From Hymenobacter gummosus (GTDB lineage: Bacteria; Bacteroidota; Bacteroidia; Cytophagales; Hymenobacteraceae): a stretch of 64,000 nucleotides of DNA. Below, one piece after another: positions 33,537 through 42,020 of the stretch. How positions within the stretch are numbered: the stretch's first letter is position 1; each line of letters begins with the position of its first letter. The DNA lies in assembly GCF_003970915.1 (NCBI RefSeq), contig NZ_RXOF01000007.1, forward strand, positions 124,001 through 188,000. The letters are read 5' to 3'. The position numbers were made by a program, and so were the translations under genes. The notes under the pieces are model-generated. The model did no database searches. It had not been told where the DNA came from and saw only the letters and a program-made list of their open reading frames with translations.

Positions 33537-33686
33537 TGCCCGTCATGTCGAGCGAAGTCGAGACATCTCGCTGGATAGTAACTCCCTCGTTGGACTGCAA
33601 TGGCAGCCCCCAAATGTCTCGCGTTGCTCGACATGACAACCGGAAGTCAGCACGCGAGATGTCTCGACAAGCTCGACATGACGGCC
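33537..33686. repeat. Inverted-repeat element (CATGTCGAGC family), copy 2
   Basis: Starts CGTCATGTCGAGCGAAGTCG then AGACATCTCGCTGGATAGTAA, nearly identical to copy 1, but contains three rather than two CATGTCGAGC/GCTCGACATG words, including GTCTCGCGTTGCTCGACATG and GAGATGTCTCGACAAGCTCG. It lies with the AT-rich stretch 33421-33520 in the 424-nt gap between the sigma gene and secDF; nothing else is seen there except the terminator. Confidence 0.75.
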
Positions 33687-33714
33687 TAATTGCTATGCAG
33701 CCCGAGCCGTGCAA

Positions 33715-33749
33715 CAAAAAAGGCTGCCCATTGCGGGGCAGCCTTTTTT
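33715..33749 (-). terminator. Terminator of secDF
   Basis: AAAAAAGGCTGCCC pairs with GGGCAGCCTTTTTT; T-runs on both strands. Confidence 0.85.
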
Positions 33750-33775
33750 GGCAAAAAGCGGGGCTACTGCGGCGC

Positions 33776-36700
33776 TTAGGCGTTAGCAGCGGTGTTGAGC
33801 TTGGGCGCAGCGGCGTCGGTGGGGCTGCTGGGCTGGTTGCCTTTCTCCTTGCCGCCGGTGGTGTCCAGAATCAGCGGCGCGGCGATAAACAGCGAGGAGT
33901 AAGTACCGATAATCATGCCCACAATCATGGCGAAGGAGAACGAGCGGAGCGTCTCGCCGCCGAAGATGAAGAGCACGCCCACTACCAGCAGTACGGTGGT
34001 GGCCGTAATCATGGTCCGCGAGAAGGTGCTGTTCAGGGCCGGGTTTACCACCTGCGCAAAGGTCAGGTTGGGGTTTTCGCGCAGGTACTCGCGGATACGG
34101 TCGTAGATAACCACCGTGTCGTTCATCGAGTAGCCAATTACCGTCAGCACGGCGGCCACGAATACCTGATCCATTTCCAGGTTCAGGCCCAGAGCGCGGG
34201 CAATCGGGTACGAGGCAATTACGAACAGGGCGTCGTGAATCAGAGCCACTACGGCGGCCATGGAGTACTGCCACTTCTCGAAGCGGAACAGCACGTACAC
34301 GAAGATAGCCAGCAGCGTCAGGCCCAGGCTCAGCACCGAGGTCTTCTTGATGTCGTCGGCAATGGTGGCGCCCACTTTCGAGGTGCTCTGCACCACCGGC
34401 TTCTGGGCGGCGTACTGCTGCAGACCTTTATCGAGGGCGGCGCGGACCTGGCGGTCGGCTTCCACGCTCTCGTCGTTGGCCAGGTAGCCGGTGGTGATGC
34501 GCAGGCGGTCGGGCGAGCCGTAGGTTTTCACCTCGGTGCCGGCGTTCTGGAACACCCCGTGCAGGTGCTCCCGCACGTCGGAGGCCGACATTTCCTGGGC
34601 GAAATCCACCACGTAGGCGCGGCCGCCGCGGAAGTCCACGCCCAGGTTCGGGCCGCCCTGCACGTACATCAGCACGAAGCCGACAACGATGATGGTCGAG
34701 GTCAGGGCGTAGGCAATTTTACGCTTGCCCACGATGTCGAAGTTCACGTTCTGGAACAGGTTGCGCGACACCACCGTCGAGAACGAAATGGCGCTTTTCT
34801 CCTTGCCCTTGGTCAGCCACTCGATGATGAGGCGCGACACGAACACGGCCGAGAGGAACGAGGTGAATACCCCGATGCCCAGCGTGATGGCGAAGTTCTG
34901 CACCGGACCCGTGCCGAAGAAGCCCAGGATGATGGCAATAATCAGCGTCATCACGTTCGAGTCGAAGATGGCCGAGAAGGCGCGGGCGTACCCCTTGTTG
35001 ATGGCGTCCTTCAGCCCGAGGCCGTGGTTAAGCTCTTCGCGGATACGCTCGAAGATCAGCACGTTGGCGTCGACCGAGGTACCGATAACCAGCACCATAC
35101 CGGCAATACCGGGCAGGGTGAGGGCGGTGCTGAACTGGGCCAGTACGCCCAGGATCAGGAACATGTTGAACAGCAGGGCGGCATCGGCCACCAGACCGGC
35201 GCGGCCGTAGTACACGGCCATGAACACCATGATAACCGCCAGACCAGCCAGCGAGGAGTACAGGCCCTGGTTGATGGCTTCCTGACCCAGCGAGGGGCCT
35301 ACCACGGCTTCTTCCACGATGCGCGTGGGGGCGGGCAGCTTACCCGATTTCAGCTTGGTGGCCAGGTCCTGCGCTTCTTCGATGTCGAAGGAGCCCGAGA
35401 TGCTGGAGTTGCCGCCGGCAATTTCGCCGCTCACGCGCGGGGCCGACTGCACCAGGTCGTCGAGCACGATGGCCACCTGGCGGCCGGCGTTGGCGCCGGT
35501 CAGCTTCTGCCACTTCTTGGCGCCGGTGGGGTTCATCTGCATCGATACCTCCGGCTGGCCGCCCTGGTCGTAGTCCTGGCGGGCGTCCGATACTACTTCG
35601 CCGCCCAGCGGGGCCTGCTGGTCGCGGGCCTTGCGAATGGGGTACAGCGTCAGGTACTCGGTTTTGTCGCGGGTGTCGGGCTTGAAGTGCCACATGAACG
35701 TCAGGTTCGGGGGCAGCGTGGCTTTCACCTCGGGGCGGGCCAGCATGGCGTTGACGCGGGCCGTGTCGCTGAGCTTGGCGATGAGCGTGTTCTGGTCGAC
35801 CGGAATCAGGTAGCGGAACAAGCCCAGGTTCTGCTGCTGCGCGGCGGCGCTGGTGTCCTTGGCGGCGTCTTTGGCTTTGCTGCGGTTGGCCAGCTGGCCG
35901 GCCAGCGAAGTGGTGTCGGTGGCGGCGGCGGTAGCCGAGGAGTCGGAGGTGGCGGTGGCAGCCGTGGCGGCGGCCGGGGTGGTTTTGGCTTTGTCAGCGG
36001 CTACGATCAGCTCGTTGGCCTGCTGCAGGAAGGGGCCGATTTCGCCCAGGTTCCATACTTCCCAGAACTCCAGCTTGGCCTGGCCCTGGAGCAGCTTGCG
36101 GATACGGTCGGGGTTGTCGACGCCGGGCAGCTCCACCTGGATGCGGCCGGTGCCCTTCACGCGCTGAATGTTGGGCTGGTTCACGCCGAACTTGTCGACG
36201 CGGGTGCGCAGGATGGTGAAGGCGCGGGTAATGGCTTCCTCCACTTCGGCGTTGATTTCGCGCAGCACTTTGTCATCGGGCGAGTTGGCGTCGATGCCGC
36301 GGTTGCGGTTGGTGGTGTTGGCGAAGATGCGGGCCAGCTTGTCGCCGGGGGCCACGTCGCGCCAGGCTTGGGCAAACAGGGTGGTGAAGGCCGTGCTCGG
36401 GTTCTGCTTCTGCATCTCCTGGGCCTTGGCCAGCGCCTGGTTGAACTTGGGGTCCTTGGAGTTGTTGGCCATGGCCCGCACAATCTCCACCGGCGACACT
36501 TCCAGCGTCACGTGCATGCCGCCTTTCAGGTCCAGGCCCAGGCCCAGCTCCGAGGCGCGCACGTCGCGGTAGGTGTAGTCCGACCACAGGACTTTGGTCA
36601 CGGGGGCGCGCCACACCGAGTCGAGGTAGTGCTGACGCTTGGTTTGGTCCACCACGCCGTTGCGGGTGGCGTAGGCCACGGCATCGTCTTGCACGCGGCG

Positions 36701-36784
36701 CGAGACGAAGGTGAAGTAGAGGAAGTAGACGCACAACGCCGACACGATAAGCGTCAGCGTAATGACTAAACCTTTATTACGCAT
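33776..36784 (-). CDS. secDF: Fused protein translocase subunits SecD-SecF
   Basis: A 1002-residue fusion of SecD and SecF, which use the proton gradient to help pull proteins through SecYEG. The SecD half (about 1-640) has the large periplasmic P1 domain with a low-complexity Ala/Thr insertion near residues 265-305 and the TM block with LGVLAQFSTALTLPGIAGMV and VDANVLIFERIREEL; the SecF half (about 660-980) has GVDFRGGRAYVVDF and MNDTVVIYDRIREYL. SecDF fusions are usual in Bacteroidota. Confidence 0.96.
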   Translation of the reverse strand: MRNKGLVITLTLIVSALCVYFLYFTFVSRRVQDDAVAYATRNGVVDQTKRQHYLDSVWRAPVTKVLWSDYTYRDVRASELGLGLDLKGGMHVTLEVSPVEIVRAMANNSKDPKFNQALAKAQEMQKQNPSTAFTTLFAQAWRDVAPGDKLARIFANTTNRNRGIDANSPDDKVLREINAEVEEAITRAFTILRTRVDKFGVNQPNIQRVKGTGRIQVELPGVDNPDRIRKLLQGQAKLEFWEVWNLGEIGPFLQQANELIVAADKAKTTPAAATAATATSDSSATAAATDTTSLAGQLANRSKAKDAAKDTSAAAQQQNLGLFRYLIPVDQNTLIAKLSDTARVNAMLARPEVKATLPPNLTFMWHFKPDTRDKTEYLTLYPIRKARDQQAPLGGEVVSDARQDYDQGGQPEVSMQMNPTGAKKWQKLTGANAGRQVAIVLDDLVQSAPRVSGEIAGGNSSISGSFDIEEAQDLATKLKSGKLPAPTRIVEEAVVGPSLGQEAINQGLYSSLAGLAVIMVFMAVYYGRAGLVADAALLFNMFLILGVLAQFSTALTLPGIAGMVLVIGTSVDANVLIFERIREELNHGLGLKDAINKGYARAFSAIFDSNVMTLIIAIILGFFGTGPVQNFAITLGIGVFTSFLSAVFVSRLIIEWLTKGKEKSAISFSTVVSRNLFQNVNFDIVGKRKIAYALTSTIIVVGFVLMYVQGGPNLGVDFRGGRAYVVDFAQEMSASDVREHLHGVFQNAGTEVKTYGSPDRLRITTGYLANDESVEADRQVRAALDKGLQQYAAQKPVVQSTSKVGATIADDIKKTSVLSLGLTLLAIFVYVLFRFEKWQYSMAAVVALIHDALFVIASYPIARALGLNLEMDQVFVAAVLTVIGYSMNDTVVIYDRIREYLRENPNLTFAQVVNPALNSTFSRTMITATTVLLVVGVLFIFGGETLRSFSFAMIVGMIIGTYSSLFIAAPLILDTTGGKEKGNQPSSPTDAAAPKLNTAANA

Positions 36785-36949
36785 TGAAAAAGGGAAAAGG
36801 AATTGCGGGGTGTGGGTGCGGCCGGCTCAAATGGCCGGCCGCACTGGCAGCGCGGCGGCTGCCTTTCGGCTAGCGCAAGTCCAGCGACTTGCTTCCGTTT
36901 GGCGGGCTACCGTCGCGGCTTTGCCGAAGAAGGTGCCCAGCGCGCCGCC

Positions 36950-37315
36950 CTAGGGGGCGTGCGGCGACAGCGCCGCTTCGAGCAGGCGCGTGCGGAACCA
37001 GTCGGGTACGGCCGAGGGCCGCGTGGCGGGGGCTTCGGCCCGTTGCCAGGCAATTCGGGTAAGGGCCGCGGGGGCGGCGGGCTCCCAGGCCTCGGCGGCG
37101 GGCATCAGCCAGGGGCCGAGGGGGCTGGTGGCTTCGAGCGTGACCTTCTGCTTTACCACCGTGCCCTTGGGCGCACCCGTCACCCGCGTAGCATTCGTCT
37201 TGGCGACGACGCGGTAAGTGGCCACGGCCTGGTTGTTCAGCCCCACTACCAGGAGTAGCGTGGCCGCAATCAGGCTAAAGCGCAGACGGGGAAATATGGC
37301 GGTGAAAAACAGCAC
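36950..37315 (-). CDS. Small exported protein, unknown function
   Basis: A 121-residue protein (GTG start) with an N-terminal hydrophobic segment (LIAATLLLVVGLNNQAVA) and a soluble remainder (TYRVVAKTNATRVTGAPKGT, WAAEAWEP-like, DWFRTRLLEAAL). No family recognised. It sits 165 nt upstream of secDF on the same strand. The AT-rich array at 37424-37591 lies about 110 nt upstream of its start. Confidence 0.45.
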   Translation of the reverse strand: MLFFTAIFPRLRFSLIAATLLLVVGLNNQAVATYRVVAKTNATRVTGAPKGTVVKQKVTLEATSPLGPWLMPAAEAWEPAAPAALTRIAWQRAEAPATRPSAVPDWFRTRLLEAALSPHAP

Positions 37316-37423
37316 GATGCAAAGCGGGGGCTACAAATATAGTCATTCCGGCTGCTCGGGGAAAGGGCTTTGGGCAACAGCCCGGGCCGCCCAAAGCGCC
37401 GCCGCCGGCTTCGGGTGCAACTC

Positions 37424-37591
37424 GCAAAAGGTCTTTTCGCACGTCAAAACTGATTTTGCGAGCTTGTAAAAGCAGTTTTGTCGTGCAAAAACTCGTTTTA
37501 CAAGCTCGCAAAATCAGTTTTAGCACGACAAAACACGTTTTGCGTGCTCGTAAAACCACTTTCTCCCTGACAAAACTGGTTTTGCGTGCTT
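37424..37591. repeat. Tandem array of 8 units of 21 bp, A-tract palindromes
   Basis: Eight consecutive 21-bp units with the core AAAANNNNTTTT and spacers such as GCGAGCTTG, CGCACGT, GCGTGCTCG. Unit starts are 37424, 37445, 37466, 37487, 37508, 37529, 37550 and 37571. Units alternate in their spacer so that the sequence is also a 42-bp dimeric repeat, and because each unit is nearly palindromic both strands read as similar 7- and 14-residue repeats. No gene is credible in it. Confidence 0.8.
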
Positions 37592-37614
37592 ACTCCAGTC
37601 GGCCTCAGACAGCA

Positions 37615-37646
37615 AAAGCCCCTTGCCGGCACCGGCAAGGGGCTTT
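37615..37646. terminator. Hairpin terminator 1
   Basis: AAAGCCCCTTGCCGG pairs with CCGGCAAGGGGCTTT with a tiny loop, in the 457-nt gap between the small exported protein and the lipoprotein gene. Confidence 0.75.
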
Positions 37647-37684
37647 GTGAGCAGGCAGTCGGTAAGCTAGCCGAGCTACAAAAC

Positions 37685-37720
37685 AAAACCCGCTCCGGCC
37701 AGCAGGCCAGAGCGGGTTTT
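37685..37720. terminator. Hairpin terminator 2, for the lipoprotein gene
   Basis: AAAACCCGCTCCGGCC pairs with GGCCAGAGCGGGTTTT, about 50 nt beyond the stop of the lipoprotein gene. Confidence 0.8.
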
Positions 37721-37772
37721 GCGTAAGTGACTTGTAGCCAGCGTCACCTAGCGTACAGTTCGTCTTACTGAT

Positions 37773-38174
37773 TTATCCACAGCTGCTACCGTAGTAGTAG
37801 CCTTCAGAAAAAGTAACCTGGACGCAGCCGTGTATTCTGATATTGTGCGCTACACAATTGGCAAACGTATACCCATACATACGAGACTTGCAGTAAACTC
37901 TCTCAGCTGGCACATTTATTTCGCCATCCAAAATCTGAAAAGTGTACCCCCCTTCGACAGCTCTGACAACCATATGATTGGTGCCGTCCAGGGACTTCAT
38001 GGTGTTTTCTAACACTTTCTCGAAGTCCTCTTCAGGCACCGCCCCTTCAGCGCTCTGAGCCGCTGTAACAACCTGCTCAAATGCAGCTTCTTCCTGCTTC
38101 TTTTCGCAACTAACCAACCCGCCCATGCCAGCTAACATCAACGTAGCCGACAACAAAAGAAAATTTTTTCTCAT
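37773..38174 (-). CDS. Small Cys-containing lipoprotein, possible acquisition
   Basis: A 133-residue protein. Signal segment FLLLSATLMLAGMGGLVSC ends in a lipobox Cys; the mature part has an acidic helix region (AAFEQVVTAAQSAEGAV) and a C-terminal part with several Cys and aromatic residues (YCKSRMYGYTFANCVAHNIR, CVQVTFSEGYYY). The base composition is clearly more A/T-rich than in the neighbours, suggesting a different origin. Five copies of an octamer abut its ATG. Confidence 0.6.
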   Translation of the reverse strand: MRKNFLLLSATLMLAGMGGLVSCEKKQEEAAFEQVVTAAQSAEGAVPEEDFEKVLENTMKSLDGTNHMVVRAVEGGYTFQILDGEINVPAERVYCKSRMYGYTFANCVAHNIRIHGCVQVTFSEGYYYGSSCG

Positions 38175-38214
38175 GATGAAATGATGAAATGATGAAATGA
38201 TGAAATGATGAAAT
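38175..38214. repeat. Tandem octamer array (5 x 8 bp) at a start codon
   Basis: GATGAAAT occurs five times without interruption, ending next to the ATG of the lipoprotein gene (minus strand: ATTTCATC five times, then ATG). Changes in copy number would alter promoter-to-start spacing. Confidence 0.85.
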
Positions 38215-38288
38215 GAAAAACGTCATCTTCTGACGCTGTAAGATATACGAATATCAGCCACATAGGTGTACCGATAGGCTACTATATT

Positions 38289-40781
38289 TTAAAACTTCAC
38301 CCCCACCGAGGCCAGGAAATTGCGCGTGGCCTGGGGGAAGTAGAAGTTGAAGGTTTCCTGCCGGCCGCTGGCGCCCAGGTAGCCGTAGGTGTAGCCGTTG
38401 GCCGAGTACTCGCGGTTGAGCAGGTTGCTGACCAGCAGGCCCAGCTCGATTTCCTTCACGAACGACGGGCGGATGCTGTAGCGGGCCCGAAAGTCCAGTA
38501 CCTGGTAGGGGGCCAGGCGGCGCTGCTGGCTGGCGGTGTTGTCGAGGTACTGCTCGCTCACGGCCTTGCCCAGCAGGGCCAGGCGCAGGCCCTTCAGCGG
38601 CTGGCCTTCCAGGGTGGCCGCGCCCACAAACGAGGGCGAGTAGGAAATGGTGGTCGTGCGGGCCACGTCGTCCACCACGGGGTTGTAGTCCGCGTCGTAA
38701 ATCACGTTGCGGAAGTTCAGGATGCGGTTGCGGCTGAAGGTGGCGTTGGCGCTCAGGCTGATTTTGTCGGCCAGGGCCAGGGCACCGTTTAGCTCCACGC
38801 CGGTGCGGTAGCTGCGCGGGGCGTTGGTGCGCAGGGCCGTGCCCACGTCGTTGAGCTGCCCGGTGGCTACCAGCTGGTTGCGGTAGTTCATGTAGAAGTA
38901 GTTCGCTTCCACGCGTAGGGTGCTGCGGAGCCCCAGCAGGGGCAGGGTCCAGCTGCCGCGGTAGCCGGCCTCAAAGTCCCGGAGCTTTTCCGCCTTGGCG
39001 CTGGTGTCGCCGGCGGGGCGGTCGGTGAAGTCGGAACGCACCGGCTCGCGCTGCCCGATGGCGTAGCTGAGGTATACCTGCTGCCCCTCGGCCACGGTGA
39101 AGGTGGCGCCGGCCTTGGGGTTGAAGAACAGGTAGTCGGCGCGGGTGGTCACGTCGTTCTGGTCGTCCTCCACCCCATCGATGCGGTAGTCGATGTGGCG
39201 CAGCTGCACGTCGCCGTACACGCCCAGCTCGTCCAGAATCTGCCAGGTGGCGCGGGCGTAGGCGTTGTAGTCGGTTTTGGTGGCGTCGTTGAAGTAGTAG
39301 CGGTGGCGGATGTTGCCGGTGGAGGCGTAGCGCGCCCAGATAACCTCGCCGTAGTGGTCGTTGACGAAGCGGTTCCAGGCCCCGCCGATGGTGGCCTGCA
39401 GCTTATCGTTCTGCTTGGGCTGGTAGTTCAGGGCGAAGGTGCCGCCGTAGAAGTAGTTGTCGAGCCACTTGCGGTCCACCAAATCGGTGCGCGTCAGCGT
39501 GTCGCCGCCGATGATGACGTTGGGCAGGCGGTAGGCCGAGAAGCGGCGGCCGGCGCGGTAGCTTTCGTAGTAGCCGAAGCCGCGGGTGAGGTGGGCCGTG
39601 GCGCCCAGGTTCCAGTCCGCACCGATGCCCTGGGCCAGGTGCAGCTGGTAGTGGTTCTGCTGGTAGTTGTCGGTCTGGTTGTCGTAGGTGTAGTAGCTGA
39701 AGCGGCGGCCTTCCTGCAGGGCCCGCTCGGCTTCCTCCGGCGAGAATTCGTAGTTGTCGATGGACACCTGGGCCAGGGCGCGGTTGCCGGTCAGGGCAAA
39801 CTCGGGCACGCCGTTCCAGGCCTGGTAGGTTTTCTCGCGGCCCGAGAAGGTGATGAACTTCAGCAGGGTGTTCTGCCGCTGGTAGCCCGCCGCCAGGTAG
39901 TAGGACTTGAGGTCCGACGAAGCCCGGTTCACGTAACCGTCGGTGGCAATGCGCGAGAGGCGGCCGTCGAAGGTGAAGTACTTGCCTACCAGCCCGGTGC
40001 CGAACTGCACGTTGTTTTTCCAGGTGTTAAACGAGCCGTAGGAGTTCTGCGTCTCGGCGTAGGCTTCGCGGCGACTGTCGAGCGTTGAGATGTTGATGCT
40101 GGCCCCGAAAGCCGCGCCCCCGTTCTGGCTGGTGCCCACCCCGCGCTGAATCTGCAGGCTGCTGACCGAGGAAGCCAGGTCGGGCAGGTTCACCAGAAAG
40201 GAGCCGCGCGACTCCGCATCGTTCAGCGGCACCCCGTTGATGGTCATGTTGATGCCCGTGTTGCTGGTGCCGCGGATGCGGATGTCGGTGTAGCCCACGC
40301 CCGCCCCCGCGTCGGACGTCACGACCACCGAGGGCGTCTGGTCGAGCAGGTAGGGCAGGTCCTGGCCGAAGTTGCGCCGGTTCAGCTCCTCGCGGCTCAC
40401 GTTGGTGTAGGCCGTAGCGGTGCGGTTGTTGGCGCGCTGGGCCGTTACCACGGCTTCGCCGGTCAGAATGGCCGCCGGCTGCAGCGCCAGGCTCAGCTGC
40501 TGGGCTTCGGGCTGGCCGCTGAGGCGCTGGCTCAGCGCCTCGTAGCCCACGAAGGTGACGCGCAGCTCGTGCGCGCCGGCCGCCACCGCGGGTAGTTGGA
40601 ACGCCCCGTTGGCGTCGGTGGTGCCCACGGCGGCGCCGTCGAGCAGGATGGTGGCCCCGGGCAGGCCCTGCTGGCTGCGGCCATCGAGGATGCTGCCGCT
40701 GACGGGGCCCTGCGCCCACGCCGCGCCGACGGGCAGGCACGCAATCAGCGCTGCCCCCGGCAGATTCCAAAGCTTAAACAA
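38289..40781 (-). CDS. TonB-dependent receptor, likely thiamine
   Basis: An 830-residue outer-membrane receptor. After the signal peptide (LPGAALIACLPVGAAWAQ) comes a carboxypeptidase-like domain (ILDGRSQQGLPGATILLDGA to about 110), then the plug (VNLPDLASSVSSLQIQRGVG region; RIRGTSNTGINMTINGVPLN) and a 22-strand barrel ending in FLASVGVKF. Substrate is inferred as thiamine or its derivatives because a TPP riboswitch lies directly upstream, an association described in Bacteroidota. The start codon is TTG (40779-40781). Confidence 0.85.
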   Translation of the reverse strand: MFKLWNLPGAALIACLPVGAAWAQGPVSGSILDGRSQQGLPGATILLDGAAVGTTDANGAFQLPAVAAGAHELRVTFVGYEALSQRLSGQPEAQQLSLALQPAAILTGEAVVTAQRANNRTATAYTNVSREELNRRNFGQDLPYLLDQTPSVVVTSDAGAGVGYTDIRIRGTSNTGINMTINGVPLNDAESRGSFLVNLPDLASSVSSLQIQRGVGTSQNGGAAFGASINISTLDSRREAYAETQNSYGSFNTWKNNVQFGTGLVGKYFTFDGRLSRIATDGYVNRASSDLKSYYLAAGYQRQNTLLKFITFSGREKTYQAWNGVPEFALTGNRALAQVSIDNYEFSPEEAERALQEGRRFSYYTYDNQTDNYQQNHYQLHLAQGIGADWNLGATAHLTRGFGYYESYRAGRRFSAYRLPNVIIGGDTLTRTDLVDRKWLDNYFYGGTFALNYQPKQNDKLQATIGGAWNRFVNDHYGEVIWARYASTGNIRHRYYFNDATKTDYNAYARATWQILDELGVYGDVQLRHIDYRIDGVEDDQNDVTTRADYLFFNPKAGATFTVAEGQQVYLSYAIGQREPVRSDFTDRPAGDTSAKAEKLRDFEAGYRGSWTLPLLGLRSTLRVEANYFYMNYRNQLVATGQLNDVGTALRTNAPRSYRTGVELNGALALADKISLSANATFSRNRILNFRNVIYDADYNPVVDDVARTTTISYSPSFVGAATLEGQPLKGLRLALLGKAVSEQYLDNTASQQRRLAPYQVLDFRARYSIRPSFVKEIELGLLVSNLLNREYSANGYTYGYLGASGRQETFNFYFPQATRNFLASVGVKF

Positions 40782-40857
40782 AGCAGTGAATGGAAAAGAT
40801 GGAACGAAGCCACGCCCCAGGGGTCGGGGTCATGGTTTGTCGCTCGCGGACCGTTTG

Positions 40858-40936
40858 TTCCCTTCGCCGGTACTAGCCGAATCAGGTTCAATGGGTATGA
40901 TCTCAGCCTCGCTGCGTAACGCGAAGCACCCCTAAA
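40858..40936 (-). promoter_or_regulatory. TPP (thiamine) riboswitch
   Basis: Minus-strand sequence contains AGGGGTGCTTCGC, GCTGAGATCATACCC, the nearly invariant GAACCTGATTCGG and CCGGCGAAGGGA in the right order and spacing of a THI element. It lies between the promoter at 40944 and the TonB receptor start, 76 nt from the TTG. Ligand binding would be expected to switch off the receptor. Confidence 0.9.
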
Positions 40937-40943
40937 CGCGGCG

Positions 40944-40951
40944 CAAAGGTA
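40944..40951 (-). promoter_or_regulatory. -7 promoter element of the riboswitch/receptor unit
   Basis: Minus-strand TACCTTTG, exact TAnnTTTG match, immediately before the riboswitch. Confidence 0.65.
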
Positions 40952-40977
40952 GGCCGTAGCCCAGGTCGCCGCAAGTT

Positions 40978-41210
40978 TTTTAGGGTATGAGGGTGGGAGG
41001 GTATGGGGGTAAGAGTTGGGTAGACGTCAGGTCGGGCCCTGCGGGACATCCCGCGTGCGGACCTTGAACGACCGGAAAAGAACGTCTTACTTGATCTGGC
41101 GTCTGCGCAGTTGATGCATGACAACACTATCCTGCGGGATGTCTCACGGGGCGCGAAATGACTATGATTCAACTCCTACCCTCCTGCCCCCACACCCTCC
41201 TACCCTAAAG
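40978..41210. repeat. Low-complexity inverted-repeat element
   Basis: Left arm is GGGTATGAGGGTGGGAGGGT words, right arm CCTACCCTCCTGCCCCCACA then CCCTCCTACCCT, about 45 nt each around a middle with GGGACATCCCGCG/GCGGGATGTC. It fills the 41.0-41.2 kb gap between the receptor's regulatory region and the small gene at 41366. Confidence 0.65.
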
Positions 41211-41365
41211 ACCGCAACTAGGATAACCCGCTACCGTTAAGTATATTACCCTTGCTGCTTCAGCGCCCTAAAAAACCGCCGCGCCCCAAAACCAGGCCGG
41301 CCCTTGTCCCGTTACCAGCTACATAGCCGGCCGCGGCCGGCTCCCAACCCAGCCCGCACACCGCC

Positions 41366-41602
41366 ATGATTAGCCTTATCTACTCACTCGTGGTCCTCAC
41401 CATTCTGGCCTACTTCATGGTGGTACCGCGCCCCGCCGCCCGCCGCCCGCCGGCTACTGATAGCGACGACGACGGCGGTGAACCGCTCGACGACGGCCTA
41501 CCCGACCTCGACCTGCCCCCGGGCATCTCGCGCCCCATCAACGACTGGGAGCCGGACTACAACCGCCGCCCCGTGCGCCCCAAGGAGCCAGTGCTGCTGT
41601 AG
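41366..41602 (+). CDS. Small membrane protein, unknown function
   Basis: A 78-residue protein with one N-terminal membrane helix (LIYSLVVLTILAYFMVV) and an acidic, Pro-rich cytoplasmic or periplasmic tail (DSDDDGGEPLDDGLPDLDL). It is convergent with the GNAT gene, 4 nt apart. The length and composition are compatible with a real small protein, but nothing identifies a role. Confidence 0.5.
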   Translation: MISLIYSLVVLTILAYFMVVPRPAARRPPATDSDDDGGEPLDDGLPDLDLPPGISRPINDWEPDYNRRPVRPKEPVLL

Positions 41603-41606
41603 CGTC

Positions 41607-42020
41607 TTACTGCGTCGGCACGGCGCAGCTCATGCGCACGTACGGAATTGGCCCTTTGTAAAACGGCGGTCCGTCGACGCTGAAACCAAACTTCTGGTAA
41701 AAGCCGGCCTTTTCCTGCCGGGCATCACACCACAGCCGCCGGGCCCCGCGCCTGGCGGCTTCGTGCATTATATGGCGCAGCAAGGCCGAGCCGATGCCCC
41801 GCCCCTGCTCGGCCGGCTCGGTGGCGAATTTGCGGAAACGCGCCTCCGCCCCATCCACAAACAACGACACCACGCTCAGCAGCCGCCCCGCCTCAAATGC
41901 GCCGTAGTGCAGCCCGGCTTCGTCCTCGGGCAGCTCCACGTAGGCGGCGGGCTTGTCGGGCCAGAGCACGCGGTGGCGCAAATCGTAGGTGGCGGCGGCC
42001 GGTACGGGGCGAATGTCCAT
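41607..42020 (-). CDS. GNAT family N-acetyltransferase
   Basis: A 137-residue protein from ATG 42018-42020. ARFRKFATEPAEQGRGIGSA is the acetyl-CoA motif A (QGRGIG) and AGFYQKFGF the motif B end of the fold. Substrate unknown. The start overlaps the stop of the aldose epimerase-like gene (TAATG), so it is the last gene of the PnuC operon. Confidence 0.85.
   Translation of the reverse strand: MDIRPVPAAATYDLRHRVLWPDKPAAYVELPEDEAGLHYGAFEAGRLLSVVSLFVDGAEARFRKFATEPAEQGRGIGSALLRHIMHEAARRGARRLWCDARQEKAGFYQKFGFSVDGPPFYKGPIPYVRMSCAVPTQ

Noticed and set aside
33436..33717. 93-residue open frame on the minus strand
   Set aside because: It reads through the CATGTCGAGC inverted-repeat element and an AT-rich gap; no coding-like features.
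37424..37591. CRISPR array
   Set aside because: No identical repeats of 23-37 nt with unique spacers of constant length, unit is 21 bp, and no cas gene is in the window.
37456..37650. Open frame with heptad-like repeats (KLVLQARKISF type)
   Set aside because: It is a by-product of the 21-bp palindromic array; the opposite strand gives a near-identical peptide, and there is no promoter or conserved start.
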